DNA of 64,000 nt from Imbricaverruca yamaguchii (GCA_034440575.1 JAOTOL010001080.1:28501-92500); one strand, 5' to 3'; numbered from the stretch's first letter, positions 22,474-33,970 are shown. Made by a program: numbers and translations. Notes: generated by a model not told the origin, from the letters alone.

Positions 22474-22910
22474 CAAATGGCAAATAAACATCAAAGGATA
22501 AAAGACAATGGAAATATACCAATACCACTTATAGATAGTGGTATATACAAACATCTCGAATGGCAACTGCAGATGTCATTGTGTTTTAGTAAAGCAATGA
22601 TCCCGAGAGACATTCAATATTCACCATCTATGGTCGACGCTGCTGGGGACCGCTTTTCTCACATACATATCATGAAAAACTCGCAAGTTCATTGGCTGAA
22701 ACGACAATGGCAAACGATGCTAGTAGTGAGAAATGGAACCGTGGTAACGAAATACGAATTTTGCAGCCATCCGGACGTGAATGTGCAAAATATCAGCCGG
22801 GATACATACCGAAAAGGAAACACCGGAACGCCAAAAAAAACGAACTTGCTAAATAACAGACTGCATAGATATCGAACCAGGAAACATTTCGCAAAATATT
22901 GAACGAGTCA
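22474..22910 (+). other. unassigned, 141-codon ORF
   Basis: ORF 22477-22902 on the plus strand is basic and has no recognised domain. Its tail overlaps the region downstream of the minus-strand exon-like pieces. Probably non-coding. Confidence 0.2.
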
Positions 22911-22917
22911 TAGTAGG

Positions 22918-23105
22918 TCAATAAACATCGAAGCCAACCATGTCACCAATTATAATACATTCATGATAATTTAGGACTTGATCCGACATAAGTAGACCTT
23001 CGCAGGTAAATGCTTGACAGTGGATGAGGCCGGCAGCCTCCTGCACCACTGATCCCCAAAAGGCTTTGAAAGCCAAGCATTGGGGATTTTGAACGATTTT
23101 ACCAG
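22918..23105 (-). CDS. possible last exon of a minus-strand gene
   Basis: Reads AFWGSVVQEAAGLIHCQAF and then MSDQVLNYHECIIIGDMVGF before a stop at 22918-22920. The frame is protein-like, without low complexity. It lies downstream of three other exon-like pieces on the same strand. I recognise no family. The upstream splice site is not settled. It could also be a fragment of an unknown element. Confidence 0.3.
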
Positions 23106-23211
23106 AACCAGATACTCTCCGTATCATAAGCAGTGAGGGTGTAACTTTTTTTCCCGAAATTGCGGGTACCGAAGTTCGAATAAAGTCAATTGCCATATTC
23201 CATTTACATAC

Positions 23212-23398
23212 GTTGACAAAAAGTCTTCTTGATAGCCTCCTGGCACTCGTTCGAGACGAGTCGACCGTTCTCTTCCTTGTAGAAGGCCTTCCGAAGCACC
23301 TCGTCGTCGAAAACATCGAATCTGGTGGTACACTTCGTCTGACCCCGTCGAAACCCCAAAAGCGCGCAGTGGAACCCCGCCCCTTGAAGTCGGTGTAT
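23212..23398 (-). CDS. possible internal exon of a minus-strand gene
   Basis: It is bounded by an acceptor-like TTTGATTCACAG before 23398 and a strong donor-like GTATGT after 23212. One frame reads FDVFDDEVLRKAFYKEENGR and continues LVSNECQEAIKKTF with high GC at third positions, typical of real coding sequence. The phase does not simply match the neighbouring piece at 23501-23585 if this acceptor is used. An internal AG (after CCACC) would fit better. No domain recognised. Confidence 0.35.
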
Positions 23399-23500
23399 CT
23401 GTGAATCAAACATGCATTACTTTCCCGATTGAAAAGATATGCTCGCCACTTCTTCAACTTAACGTTTCCGGATAATCGCGGGAGCAACAACCATACTTAC

Positions 23501-23585
23501 TGCACATCGTGCTTACACTCCTCAATATACATCACTTTAGCAATACCGTGCAACAATCTGAACGATTTGAAGTACTTCAAAGCCT
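23501..23585 (-). CDS. possible internal exon of a minus-strand gene
   Basis: An acceptor-like ATAG, then codons for ALKYFKSFRLLHGIAKVMYI and EECKHDVQ, then a consensus donor GTAAGT (23495-23500). 28 codons with no stop and good splice-like borders. No family recognised. Confidence 0.35.
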
Positions 23586-24079
23586 CTATGCAACGGTAAT
23601 AATCACAGGTTAAATTATCATGCCTTGGTGAATATAACCCTTACAAAGAATAATACGAACACCTGCACGGCTAGCATGAACTAATGCACGTTCGCACTGT
23701 AGGAAAACATTGAAATACTGGGTCGAAATGTTTGCATATCAAATAGATAATACAGAAATAAAAAAGCAGATTTAAGGGCAACATACGCTACAAAATGAAG
23801 CCAGTTAAAGCACAACCACCAGCCAAATATTCAATGAGATTTCCAACCGCCTCCATCTTCACAAAATTACTTGAAATTGATACGTTTATAATATATATAC
23901 ATATATAATATATATACCTACGATGTGCAGGATTGATTCTTATCATTCATAAAGCGAAGGATACAACAATCTCTGCTTCCAGGACCAGCAATGTCCTGAA
24001 GGGATGAAGAAAATTCTGCCAAAGCCAGGGTACCAATAAGTGTCCATGACAGGTAACCATTTGCAAGACATTTTCATAC

Positions 24080-24283
24080 GGACAACGCGGAGCAAACGCA
24101 CAAGTTTCCTTATCTGCAGGAACATCTTGTTCAAATTATTATCTTCGTACTTCGCCCCTTTCTGCTGCTGAGCCTGCCGCTTTTCCGCATTCTTTCTGGC
24201 CATCTGCGGCCGATAATCGATGGCGCAGCACTTTTTCGTGTTGCCTTTTAGCGCTCTGTTGCATTTCCCGCAGATGATGGCAC
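24080..24283 (-). CDS. possible internal exon, Cys-containing basic segment
   Basis: Acceptor-like TTGATGTGTTTGTAG precedes it and donor-like GTATGA follows. It encodes a segment with ICGKCNRALKGNTKKCC (two cysteine pairs, zinc-finger-like spacing) and then a charged stretch RKNAEKRQAQQQKG. If zinc is bound, only half of a finger is seen here. The function is unknown. It is the most upstream of the exon-like pieces on this strand. Confidence 0.35.
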
Positions 24284-24399
24284 CTACAAACACATCAAGG
24301 AAATTATTGGGTGTAGTAAAGCATACATGCACAGCATTCCCACAGGTCGATTTTTATGCTTCCGAGGACAATTGCGATTAAATACATAGCTAAGGTTCA

Positions 24400-25452
24400 C
24401 ATCTGGGCTAGCCTATATGGCGCTATTTTGCTGATTTAAAAAGAAAAAGAGTATATTAGTGAGGAGTATATATCGTTGAAAATGACACTTCAGACAAGAA
24501 ATCGATCAGTCATCCCGATTTGACAATGCTAGATTCGTTTGACAGGCTATCACAAAGGGACACCACTTGGGCAGACCCAAAATGACGTCTGCGTGCGTGA
24601 GAATAAAATGGACACGAAGCAGCACATGACGAACTGTCAGAGGCGCACGACATCCCCGGCACTGCGGTTTGTTGTCGCCACACAGAAGATAACCGTCAGT
24701 GGCATAAGTGTGCCCTATGCGGAGGCGGCAATGAGTAATTCCTTCTTTTCTAGACTTACGGCAGGATAAGCCCCATGGACTCAGCCGCTGCTTGATGACC
24801 TTCAGCTTGTTTATAGGAGTCGCGTCCGACATTGCCTGCCACTTGTCTAGGAGGAAAATATAGATTTATCGGAAATGGTCAGGGACAGGGAGTAGCAATG
24901 ATCTGGTGCATGGGACACACGTTGCCCGCTTCGCCACTGCATCCGCCCACTCATCTCCGGAAATTCCCACAGGGCTAGGGAGCCAACACAGGACCACCCG
25001 TCGTCCCAAGCGGTGCATAGCAGTAAGACGGTGCAAGACATCACGTAAAAGGGGGAGGGGTTGATGGATAAAATGTGTCCAGAGCAAACAGGCTGCTCAA
25101 AGAGTTTGTGAATATAATGCGTCGATCACCTGACACCTCTATATAACAGAGCTTTCAGAATAGCGACAAGTTCTTATGAGCATACGGATGAGTACGTCGG
25201 GAGGGAAAACGATCGGACGACGGATCCACAAACAAAAACACTGCCCACTCCATCATCCGTTCGAGACCCGTCAGTATTGGCTGCTACCCATTCCTGAAAT
25301 GATGTCATGCGTTCGAGAGCCAACGCCAGAAGCTCTTCTAGAGCCACATGAGCGTTTTTTTTTGTTTTCGCGGGGGACACATCCACCTCCGGTACTATGA
25401 ACTCCCATTGGGTGTCTCCATGTCCTAGGCCCTCAAGATTCCTTTGAGTTTC
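24400..25452 (-). mobile_element. jockey/I-like retrotransposon, RNase H and C-terminal fragment
   Basis: On the minus strand 25174-25461 contains NTDGSRTDDGVGSVFVCG, the first catalytic strand of an RNase H domain. 24866-25087 contains VVLCWLPSPVGISGDEWADA, the last RNase H motif (normally SHVGxxGNExAD). 24506-24832 contains ITHCRLRIGHTYATDGYLL and a CxxC..H tail typical after RNase H in such elements. Three frames are used, so it is dead. RNase H would remove the RNA template during insertion. The RT part is absent. It is related to the element at 55735-57136 (CRLRIGHT in both). Confidence 0.85.
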
Positions 25453-25465
25453 ATTCGGCATTCTT

Positions 25466-25511
25466 TAGTTAGTTGAGTTTAAGGGCGCATCGACTGCGTA
25501 GGTCACGCAGC
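25466..25511 (-). mobile_element. ultra-short retro-insertion, copy 3, 13-bp TSD
   Basis: A 46-bp insert (minus strand: GCTGCGTGACCTACGCAGTC then GATGCGCCCTTAAACTC and an AACTAACTAA tail) lies between ATTCGGCATTCTT (25453-25465) and ACTCGGCATTCTT (25512-25524). Confidence 0.88.
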
Positions 25512-25589
25512 ACTCGGCATTCTTGGAGGCGCTTTCGAATGCGTATACCGAACGGAGTGACATTCAAACGACGCTCCCCTAGAAAAATG

Positions 25590-25757
25590 TTGTCGTGGTT
25601 GGTTATTGGTTTTACGACACCTCGGCCCTTGAGTCATGTAGCGTCGCCAATCTCTCACGCCGATTGGGCACTGGCGAAGAGTAGCGACAGGTGGGACTCG
25701 AACCCACAACCTCTCGATTGCGAGACAGGCAACTTATCCCTAGGCTACTCGTCTCCG
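25590..25757 (-). mobile_element. tRNA-derived SINE, head type 1
   Basis: On the minus strand the head has GAGTAGCCTAGGG (A-box region) and GGTTCGAGTCCC (B box). Then comes the shared core CCAATCGGCGTGAGAGATTG and GCGACGCTACATGA, then a TCGTAAAACC tail region. A tRNA-like head makes the pol III promoter. The copy at 49936-50091 has the same head. Confidence 0.8.
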
Positions 25758-26022
25758 AAGCAAACGCTGAAAGTTTCATAAAATATCTTTATCCGTTCAA
25801 GCGTGACGACTGGGTGAACTCTTCTTTGGAGGTGACCTTACTTGAACTTAACTAGCTCGTTGACCCTAGATAACCTAACTTCAAAATTTTGACACAACAT
25901 GCCAAATTGATGTGGGAAAAGGTAAGCCAAATTTCGGCGCGCTGCCGAGCGCCGTTCCTTCGCTCATTGCGAAAAACCTCAAGGGGTCGTCAACGACCCC
26001 CTCTCGAGACGGCGCGGGTTAA
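25758..26022 (+). mobile_element. TTAA MITE type 2, right part
   Basis: Matches the right third of 30685-31488 (AAACGCTGAAAGTTTCAT ... GACGGCGCGGGTTAA). TTAA is at 26019-26022. It is cut at its left end by the SINE at 25590-25757. Confidence 0.8.
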
Positions 26023-26654
26023 GAGTGGATCTACTCTGTCGCCCTGGGTTGTTGCCGTGACCACGCTACGAAATTACCGAACCGAATTTTATCAAACATT
26101 CATCAAGCCATGCATTGGGGCCAATTTACATGTGACTTTTTAATATGGTGACTCTAACCGTTACGTAAAGCAATTAAACCCATCCTTGGGTTCCTTTATG
26201 ACCCATCCAACCTGTAGGTTATATATATAGCGTCGCCAACCTCTCACGCCGATTGGTCACGGGTGGACTCGGTAAATGACGTCGTTTGTGAGATTCGAAC
26301 CCACAATCTTGCTATCAAGAGTCCGAAGCTCTACCAACTGAGCCACCGCGGCTACCAAAGCTATTAAATTACACCTCAAATTGTGAGCGGCAATTTTGAA
26401 AACGTTGCGTGCCCATGCTCCTAAACCGCCAGACTGAATTTCATGAAACCTTTACCAATCGATGATATTCGATTTACTTAGGGCGTTACAACACGGTGAC
26501 CTTAACCTTGACGTAAGGTCGCAAAATAAGCGCATCTTTATTATTTATATACACATGGTGACTCTCCCCGTCAGGTAAAGCTATCAAATTACCCCTTAAC
26601 TTGGAAGCGGCCATTTTGCACATGTTGCGGTGCCCATTAGGGCACAGCGTCCTT
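26023..26654 (+). repeat. ~150-bp satellite, left block
   Basis: Diverged monomers marked by CTGAATTTCATGAAACCTT and the following GATGATATTCGATTTACTTA (anchors near 26065 and 26425). They continue the array at 31489-32205. A SINE interrupts at 26228-26353. Confidence 0.7.
26228..26353 (-). mobile_element. tRNA-derived SINE, head type 2
   Basis: Minus strand: GTGGCTCAGTTGGTAGAGC (A box), GGTTCGAATCTCAC (B box), then the core ACCAATCGGCGTGAGAGGTT and GGCGACGCTATATA. The head resembles a true tRNA more closely than the other copies, but the core body shows it is a SINE. Confidence 0.85.
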
Positions 26655-29600
26655 CAGAAATTTTGGATTCGAGATTCGGCCCTACGATTTTGAGATGTAA
26701 TCGAGTGTGCTGATTTCAAATTCAAAAACTATTTTTGGATCAAAGCATTTTTTGGTCCGCAAATTTACACTTTTCTGCAGGCATGTTTCCTAACTTTACG
26801 CTAAATATGGGACTATGGACACAAAAGGCATATCTGAAAGTTGTGTGACTGTTATATTCGTGATGTTCACAACAAAATACCTATGGTTGCCACTTTTCAG
26901 CGCGCTAAAGCGTATATTGGATATATTTCTGACGGTTTCTTTGGTCCGTCCGACACATCTCTCACTAACGCCATCTATAGGTGATTTTTTTCATTAACTC
27001 GGAAAATTGACTCATTAAACTAGACATATATCAAAAGCCTGTCCAGTATACATCTAAAATGTACACTAACGAACTAAAAACTGATGCCTAGGTTCCCTCA
27101 GGGTTGGATCCAGGGGGGAGGCAATAGTAGGTATGTTGAAAAAGGCAAAGGCAGGTTCGTATGCAAAATACAAAAAGCGAACACGTTTCTCGAAAACTTC
27201 AAATAACATAACACAAGCTTTGAAGTATCATAGCAATCGTTTGTAATGTAGGAAAACATTGCATAACACGCTTAATGCACTTAATGAGCTACGGGGCCCC
27301 AAAAGCCCGATACACCTCTCCCCCTACCCCACGAGAGTGGCTATTAGCAATGCCTTAGTCAAATCGCCCCAGCAGTGGAATTCAGTAAACGGCTGCCTCA
27401 TTCAAAATACCTTTAAAGTTTTCCTCACTTGCATCTATCACTATCATAGCCAATGGAACCATTTCAAATCCTTTTTTTTCATGTGATATCTCTCCTTGTT
27501 CTTACATATCTTTCCCTGTTTCAGATATGTCGAAGAGAAGCAAAATCCCGAGGCCAAAGACGAGAAAATCCTCGACCAGTAATTTCACTGAGTTCGTTGG
27601 AACTGGAGCTGAGCTGAACCCATCCGAGGTTCCGACATGGAGGGCCACCCTGAGAAAGGGTATCCTGTTACAAGAAGAATCGCTCATTCCCAAGAGCCAC
27701 TATTCGTATACAGAGGTAGCTCGGGACCTAGCTCCACTGGTGCTGGCACAGTGGAAAAGAGCGAACGCGATGTTTGTACCACCAGTTACCGTGACAGAAA
27801 AATCGGTATCAAGAAAAATCTCCAACTTCTGGTTAAGGGTTAATGACGTAGTGAGGGCCAGGACCTTAAAGGCAGAAGCCGAGAAGGTAGAAAGGCAGCT
27901 GGACACCCTGCTTGACATCACCTGCTGCCAGCATACTATCGTGCTGTGTCACGAAGAGGGCTCTAACTGCACAGACTCAGATGCATGTACACAGAATGCT
28001 CATAGTCCGTGTCACTGCCCCAATGATAGGAAGATTCCTCTGCATGAGCTTGAGTGGCTCAGAGACCAGAGAAGAAAAACTGGAGAAAAGGCCAACTTTC
28101 AAATGGGTGGCAGAGATGACAAAGAGACGAAACGACAGCTCAGGGCTACAAAGAGGAAACTCAACCAGGCGAAGAGCGACCGAAAAAGACAAAAGAATGA
28201 AAAGAGACAGAAGAAAGAAGAGGAGAAAATTGTGCAGAACACAGATGAAGAGATTGACAATGCGAATGAAGACAAGGTGGAACAGGACAATGAAAAAGCG
28301 TCTAGCCAAAGGAACACAATGCCGATACCTCAGACTGCTGCGGCCAGTGTCCGTTATAATGTATCATCCCTAGCAACGGCCGCAATAGCCAGCGCTACAA
28401 TTCGGGACTTGATAGCTGCTGGCTACCTCGCCGAGGAAAAGGCGTACTTGGCCATTGACCCATCTAAGGTCACCAGAGCACGAAAAGTCGTGATGACACA
28501 AGCGAGAGACTCCGACACCGAAAAAGCAGAAGAATGACGGTATCATTGGGATTTTCTTTGATGGAAGGAAGGATAAGGATACTCGAGCGTTGGTTCCGGA
28601 TAGCAACGGCAACCTTCATCCGAGGACAGTCACGCAGGAGCACGTTACTGTGACTGTTGAGCCTCAGGGTGATTATCTGTGCCATTTCACACCGGAAGAG
28701 CCGGTTCATCCAGAAAAACCAGCACAGAAAACGGCTGAAGCTCTTTACGAACTGCTACACAGCCTGGAAGCTTGCGAATCATGTGTGGTGCTGGGAGGCG
28801 ATTCTACGAACTCCAACACCGGTCACAGCAACGGCGTGATGGCCCACTTCGAGAGAATGCTTGGACACAGATGCTTCTGGGTCGTGTGCAACTTGCACAC
28901 AGGAGAACTGCCACTCAGACACATTATCACTTCTCTGGACGGCCAAACAAACGCAAGGGACGGATTTCAAGGCCCTGTTGGAAAGATGCTTTCGAAGGTT
29001 GAAGACAAGAGGTATGATCCAGCGTTTGAACGGCTAGCTGAAGGCGAGGAATATGTGGAGATCCCAGAAGATGTACTTGACAGCATGTCAACAGACCAGA
29101 AGGTCTCTTACGAACTGTGTCGGGCGGTGAAAGCTGGAAATCTGCCTGCAAGTATGCAAGAAATGAAGCCTGGCAAGCTGAACCACGTGTACTTGTGGAC
29201 CAGGCAGCACGGCCTCACCGACTCAAGCAAGAGAATCCTGAGACGGCTGACAGAGTTCTGCGTCAACGTATATTTCAAGTGCTACTTTGAGATCAAGACG
29301 AAGCCAAAAATCGTGGACGCACCCAAACACATAATAACCCATCTCCGGACCCTTCGTACGCAACCAGAAGAGGTTCAGGCGGCGGTTACCCGCTGTGTTC
29401 GGTCTTCCGCCTGGTACGCCCATCCTGAGAGCCTCCTACTGTCCCTTCTCGCCAGCGAACAACCTGAAGATAGGAAGTTTGCCATCGAAAAGATCATCGG
29501 TGTGAGAGGAGGAGCAGAGTACGGGGACAAGTCGCCAAGGACGAGAAAGCACCCCAAGATCAACATGTCCACCTCATCACTTATACAACTGATCGACTGG

Positions 29601-30588
29601 GACGACACAGAGATCACGGAACCTGTGTTTACGTGCGGAATCGCCACAACAGAACTCAGCAGGATCATATCCATGCCGCTGGATGTCCCTCCGTTCCCTG
29701 CGAATATCCAGTCGACGGAGCGGGCGGTCCAGCACGTCACGACAGCCGCTGGAAAGGTGGTAGGTCAGGAGGCCCGAGATGGCTATGTCCGCGCCAGCGC
29801 CCACCACAGAAAACAGTTGCCAGTGTTCCTCTCTAAGAAGGATGTAATGGAAGCTATGAAGTAGGCCAATGACGTGGAGTAGTAAAAAGGCCACACAAAA
29901 CTGTACTTTATTCATTCTGTCCTTCAGATATCTATTATTTCCCTCAGTCGATCACTAAACGGTAGTCATGTGTGTTATGCAATGTTTTCCTACATTACAA
30001 ACGATTGCTATGATACTTCAAAGCTTGTGTTATGTTATTTGAAGTTTTCGAGAAACGTGTTCGCTTTTTGTATTTTGTATACGAACCTGCCTTTGCCTTT
30101 TTCAACATACCTACTATTGCCTCCCCCCCCCCCTGGATCCGACCCTGAGGGAACCTAGGCATCAGTTTTTAGTTCGTTAGTGTACATTTTAGATGTATAC
30201 TGGACAGGCTTTTGATATATGTCTAGTTCAATGAGTAAATTTTCCGAGTTAATGAAAAAAAACACCTATAGATGGCGTTAGTGAGAGATGTGTCGGACGG
30301 ACCAAAGAAACCGTCAGAAATAATATCCAATATACGCTTTAGCGCGCTGAAAAGTGGCAACCATAGGTATTTTGTTGTGAACATCACGAATATAAAAGTC
30401 ACACAACTTTCAGATATGCCTTTTGTGTCCTAGTCCCATATTTAGCGTAAAGTTAGGAAACATGCCTGCAGAAAAGTGTAAATTTGCGGACCAAAAAATG
30501 CTTCGATCCAAAAATAGTTTTCGAATTTGAAATCAGCACACTCGATTACATCTCAAAATCGTAGGGCCGAATCTCGAATCCAAAATTT
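26655..30588 (+). mobile_element. DNA transposon with ~610-bp terminal inverted repeats
   Basis: The left arm 26655-27271 and right arm 29981-30588 are inverted copies that match almost base for base, differing by scattered substitutions and G/C-run lengths. High arm identity points to recent activity. Between them lies one transposase gene with a single frameshift (27527-29864). It interrupts the satellite: GTGCCCAT on the left and GCTCCTAAAC on the right would rejoin to the satellite's GCCCATGCTCCTAAA. About 20 extra bases (26635-26654) on the left leave the exact end and TSD unclear. Confidence 0.88.
27527..29864 (+). CDS. uncharacterised transposase, one frameshift
   Basis: ORF 27527-28537 (336 codons) and an ORF open from 28497 to 29864 overlap by 41 bp, and a shift of frame in the overlap (near the A5 run at 28521) would join them into about 780 residues. 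Part one: YSYTEVARDL, a C/H-rich patch (CHEEGSNCTDSDAC..CHCPND), ELEWLRDQR, then a long K/R/E coiled coil. Part two: GIFFDGRKDK just after the overlap, then VVLGGDSTNSNTGHSNGV (Asp at 71 counted from 28590) and NLHTGELPLRH, then GPVGKML. This set recalls a family of uncharacterised invertebrate proteins. Acting as a DDE/RNase H-fold transposase is an inference from its place between inverted repeats. Confidence 0.8.
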
Positions 30589-30684
30589 GGCTCCTAAACG
30601 GCTGGACTGAATTTCATAAAACCTTCGCCAATTGATGCAGCGTATCAGATATGCTTGGGACTTTAGAAGACGGTGACATTTACC
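30589..30684 (+). repeat. ~150-bp satellite, middle block
   Basis: A part monomer (CTCCTAAACGGCTGGACTGA and ATTTCATAAAACCTTCGCCA) lies between the transposon's right end and the MITE's left TTAA. Confidence 0.8.
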
Positions 30685-31488
30685 TTAACCTGCGCCGTCT
30701 CTCCGGTCAGATCCTCACACCTCGTCTCGGGGAGTGGGGGTGCTGTTAGGAATCCACTCTAAAAACCAAACTAAGCGTCGCACGAAAACAAAAGAGGTGC
30801 TGCCATCAGAAAGCGCTCGACGAGTTGGGCCCGACACCACCCCCAAAACCGACGTCACTATGGGGCCTAGATTTACACGACTTACATGATGTTTTTGTCT
30901 CTGGGAGTTCATTTTGGGGATATAAAAGAACTATTTGGAATCAGAAAAGGACAGCGAACTCAACCAGGACCATAAAATTGTTTGGCCACCCACAAATCAA
31001 AATTATTGCTTTTGGTGAAATTTCAACGTAATGAGTTTTCACGTGTTCTTTCATTTTCCTTTTCCAATGGATAGAGCTGACTGAAAAACGTTGTTCAATG
31101 TCAACTTGCTCTAACAAAAATGTTTACTTTAGCCAGAATCTTCGATTTGAACTATAATAGGCAAATATGAAAAATTAAGTCAAAAACGGAAAAAATAGTC
31201 TCCTACGTTTTGTTGCGTCACTAAAGATAAGCAAACGCTGAAAGTTTCATTAAAATATTTGCATCCGTTATGCGCGACGACTGGTTGAACTTTTTTGGAC
31301 GTGACCTCATTTGACCCAGACAAATTCGTTGACCGTGGAGACCTGACCTCAAGTTTTACACAACATGCCAAATTGATGTGGGAAAAGGTATGCAAAACTT
31401 CGGTGCGCTGCTGCGCGCCGTTTTTTCACTGTCGGAGAAAAACCTGAGGAGGTCGGTGGATGAAGGCTCAGAGACGGCGCCGGGTTAG
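30685..31488 (+). mobile_element. TTAA MITE type 2, near complete, inside satellite
   Basis: Left TTAACCTGCGCCGTCTC, right GACGGCGCCGGGTTAG (TTAG in place of TTAA). Homologous to 17153-17988 in the opposite orientation. The satellite text on both sides (TTTACC | CCTAAAGGTCG) rejoins at the TTAA in register with intact monomers (ACCTTAACCTTGACGTAAGG), which supports TTAA as the target. Confidence 0.85.
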
Positions 31489-32205
31489 CCTAAAGGTCGT
31501 AAAAGAAGTACAACTTTATTTTTAATTGTTGCAGTACCTATGCTCCTAAACTACTGAACATAATTTCATGAAACCTTCATCAATCGACGTGACATGGCCG
31601 ATATACTTGGGGACTTTCGAATATGGTGACCATGGCTTAAGGTCAAGGTCACCAAAAAAAAGCACAAAACCATCTTTAAGACTTTTACCACACCCATACT
31701 CCGGAACTACTAAATATAATTTCATGAAACCTTCGCCAATCGACGTTAGATGGTGGATATACGTGGAGCTTTGAATATGATGACCTTGGCGTTACGTCGA
31801 GGTCACTAAATATACAAAATCGTTTTGGAGGCTATTTGTCATGCCTATACTACGAAAGTACTGAACCGAACTTGATGAAACCTTCGCCAATCGACGTGAC
31901 ATGTTCGATATACTTGGGACTTTTCAAGATGTCGACCTTGGTCCCACCAATCGACGTGGAATGGCTGATATACTCGGAACGTTACAATGGTGACCTAGGC
32001 TTTAAGTCTAGGTCATCCAAAATGCTTAAAACTATTTTAAGGGTTGTTGCGCCGCACATTCTCCGAAAGTACTGAACCGAATTTCATGAAACCTTCGCCA
32101 ATCGAAGTGACATGTTCGATATACGTGTGACTTTTCAAGATGCCGACCTTGGTCTCAGGTCAAGGTCAAGTGCATAAAACCTTTTAGGGCTTGTTGCGCC
32201 ATCAC
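31489..32205 (+). repeat. ~150-bp satellite, right block
   Basis: Four monomers plus a truncated one are marked by GAATTTCATGAAACCTTCGC near 31560, 31715, 31870 and 32085 and by GACATGTTCGATATAC-type words. Each contains GTCAAGGTCAC-like strings. The frames open in this block are products of the repeat, not genes. Confidence 0.85.
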
Positions 32206-33970
32206 CCCATCTTTTTCCTCTCCAAATCCATAATTCAAAGTGCAAATCCAATCTTCTTTAAGGGTGGATTCCGCCGATTTGATTGAGAGGGGGGGGGCAA
32301 CTTCCGATAAGCCGTGAAATTTCACCAACCTTCAACGACACAAATCTTGGTCGGTGTAGACAGCAAGCCTGGAATCATGTTGAACGGAATAGGTGGTGGG
32401 ATGCGCGATCTAATCAGTAGGGAATACCTTCCTCCGGCTTGGGGAGGGGCGCAACATTGGCGCCTTTTTTCAGCTTTGGGAGGTGAGGGAGGGTTAGGTG
32501 CAGGACCCGTTCCCCTAAATCCGTCAGTGAGTAGGTTGAGGCCAAAGTGCTGGTGGTAGGCACTCAATCCCTACTGAAAGATGGCTCCTGGTTATCACGT
32601 CGCAATGACTTGCCTACCTACATTGTTGTACAATGCCCTTGTACATTCAGCGAATCAATTTTTCATTCACGGCTCAATTTCTTCGATTGCCATGACTCGA
32701 AACTAGTTCCTAACACTAAGTCGGTCTTGCCGCATCGCCGACAATTTTCCTACATACGATACCTGGCTGAAAAGGAATTCTTGAACCACGTGCGTATGTC
32801 CCTTGCCCCTTCAGTAACCCAATACTCTGGGATAAAATAACATGTCCGGGTGGATGAAGGTACTGTTCGGGAGATTCCTGAAACCAGGCTCGGGGATGGT
32901 ACTTTTAAATTTAACAAAGGGAAGCAAGGTTCGGAATCAGCATGGAAACTATCAGAAAAACCGTGCAGCAAAACAAAAAAGTACACCTTATCTTACGATC
33001 ACCCTGATACATATAGATTTCAACCACCATCACGATATCTGGAAGCTCCATTATACGTTGGTTTGGGAGGTGAGAATATCTTTCCACTCTTACCTGTGTT
33101 TTGCCAGCACCCTAAGATTTCCACAATGTACGTGGAATCCAACACGTAAAAGAAGTTTGCCTTTACAGCCCGGAACATAGTGTTTATGTCCTGAATTGAC
33201 GCCTGTGAAACATGACTGCAATTTTGACTGCAATCAGTTCGTCCAACTTCTTTTGTTTTAAAAACACCATATCGACATTATCATTATGAAAATACGATGT
33301 TAAGAGCTGATATATTTAATTTCGTCACTTTTCAAATGTAATATAGTCCACATTCATAGCTGGTTTTGACACCATTAGTTTATATCTTCCACTCTACGAT
33401 AAATCAATTCCTGGACACTGGACACAGGTGGGTCTTACTAAAGCGACCGATGTCGCTCTCAAACTTGTACATGTATACTATGGAGATAAAATGTGTCAAA
33501 AGCAAGCCAAAGAGTACACCAGTGACGTTTTTGTTCCAATCAGCTTCCTCTTGAAAATTATCACGTATTATATTGTAACTTACACACGGAGTTCCACCAG
33601 GGACCCCGCCGAAAATTTCGACACTCTAGCCTTGCTAGTTTCTGTGATACTAAGGTGGAGCCAATTTAACCTCTGCCCGTCGCAGGCCGTTGTAACTACC
33701 CTTACTAACAGGGCGCAAGTTCAAAACAGCTCCATCAAGTTGAATTGTTGCAAAATTAGTCTACTAACTACTATTAATGAAATATGATGATATTTTTAGA
33801 GAGCCTCAGGCAACAATTGGGTAAATGTGGGCATAAAACTTCTCATCAATTACGATATATCATTACTGTGAACTATATCTGAGACTCATGAATTAAAACT
33901 TACCCATTGTGATGAAAACAGTGACCAAATCTGGAACATAAAGACAAAGATGTCAATGTACAAGGACAGT
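32206..33970. other. unassigned, with two possible exons
   Basis: An open stretch 32841-33077 (GDGTFKFNKGKQGSESAWKL) ends at a donor-like GTGAGA. An open stretch from 33428 (GLTKATDVALKLVHVYYGDK) follows an acceptor-like GACACAG. Both look protein-like and loosely recall BEN-domain text, but their splice phases do not match, so I do not call a gene. The rest has no recognised feature. Confidence 0.25.

Noticed and set aside
26280..26353. A tRNA gene on the minus strand
   Set aside because: The head is tRNA-like but is joined to the SINE core shared with five other copies.
31568..32075. ORFs inside the satellite
   Set aside because: They repeat with the monomer and are interrupted at monomer borders.
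32841..33575. A BEN-domain gene from two exon-like pieces
   Set aside because: The resemblance is weak and the splice phases of the two pieces do not agree.
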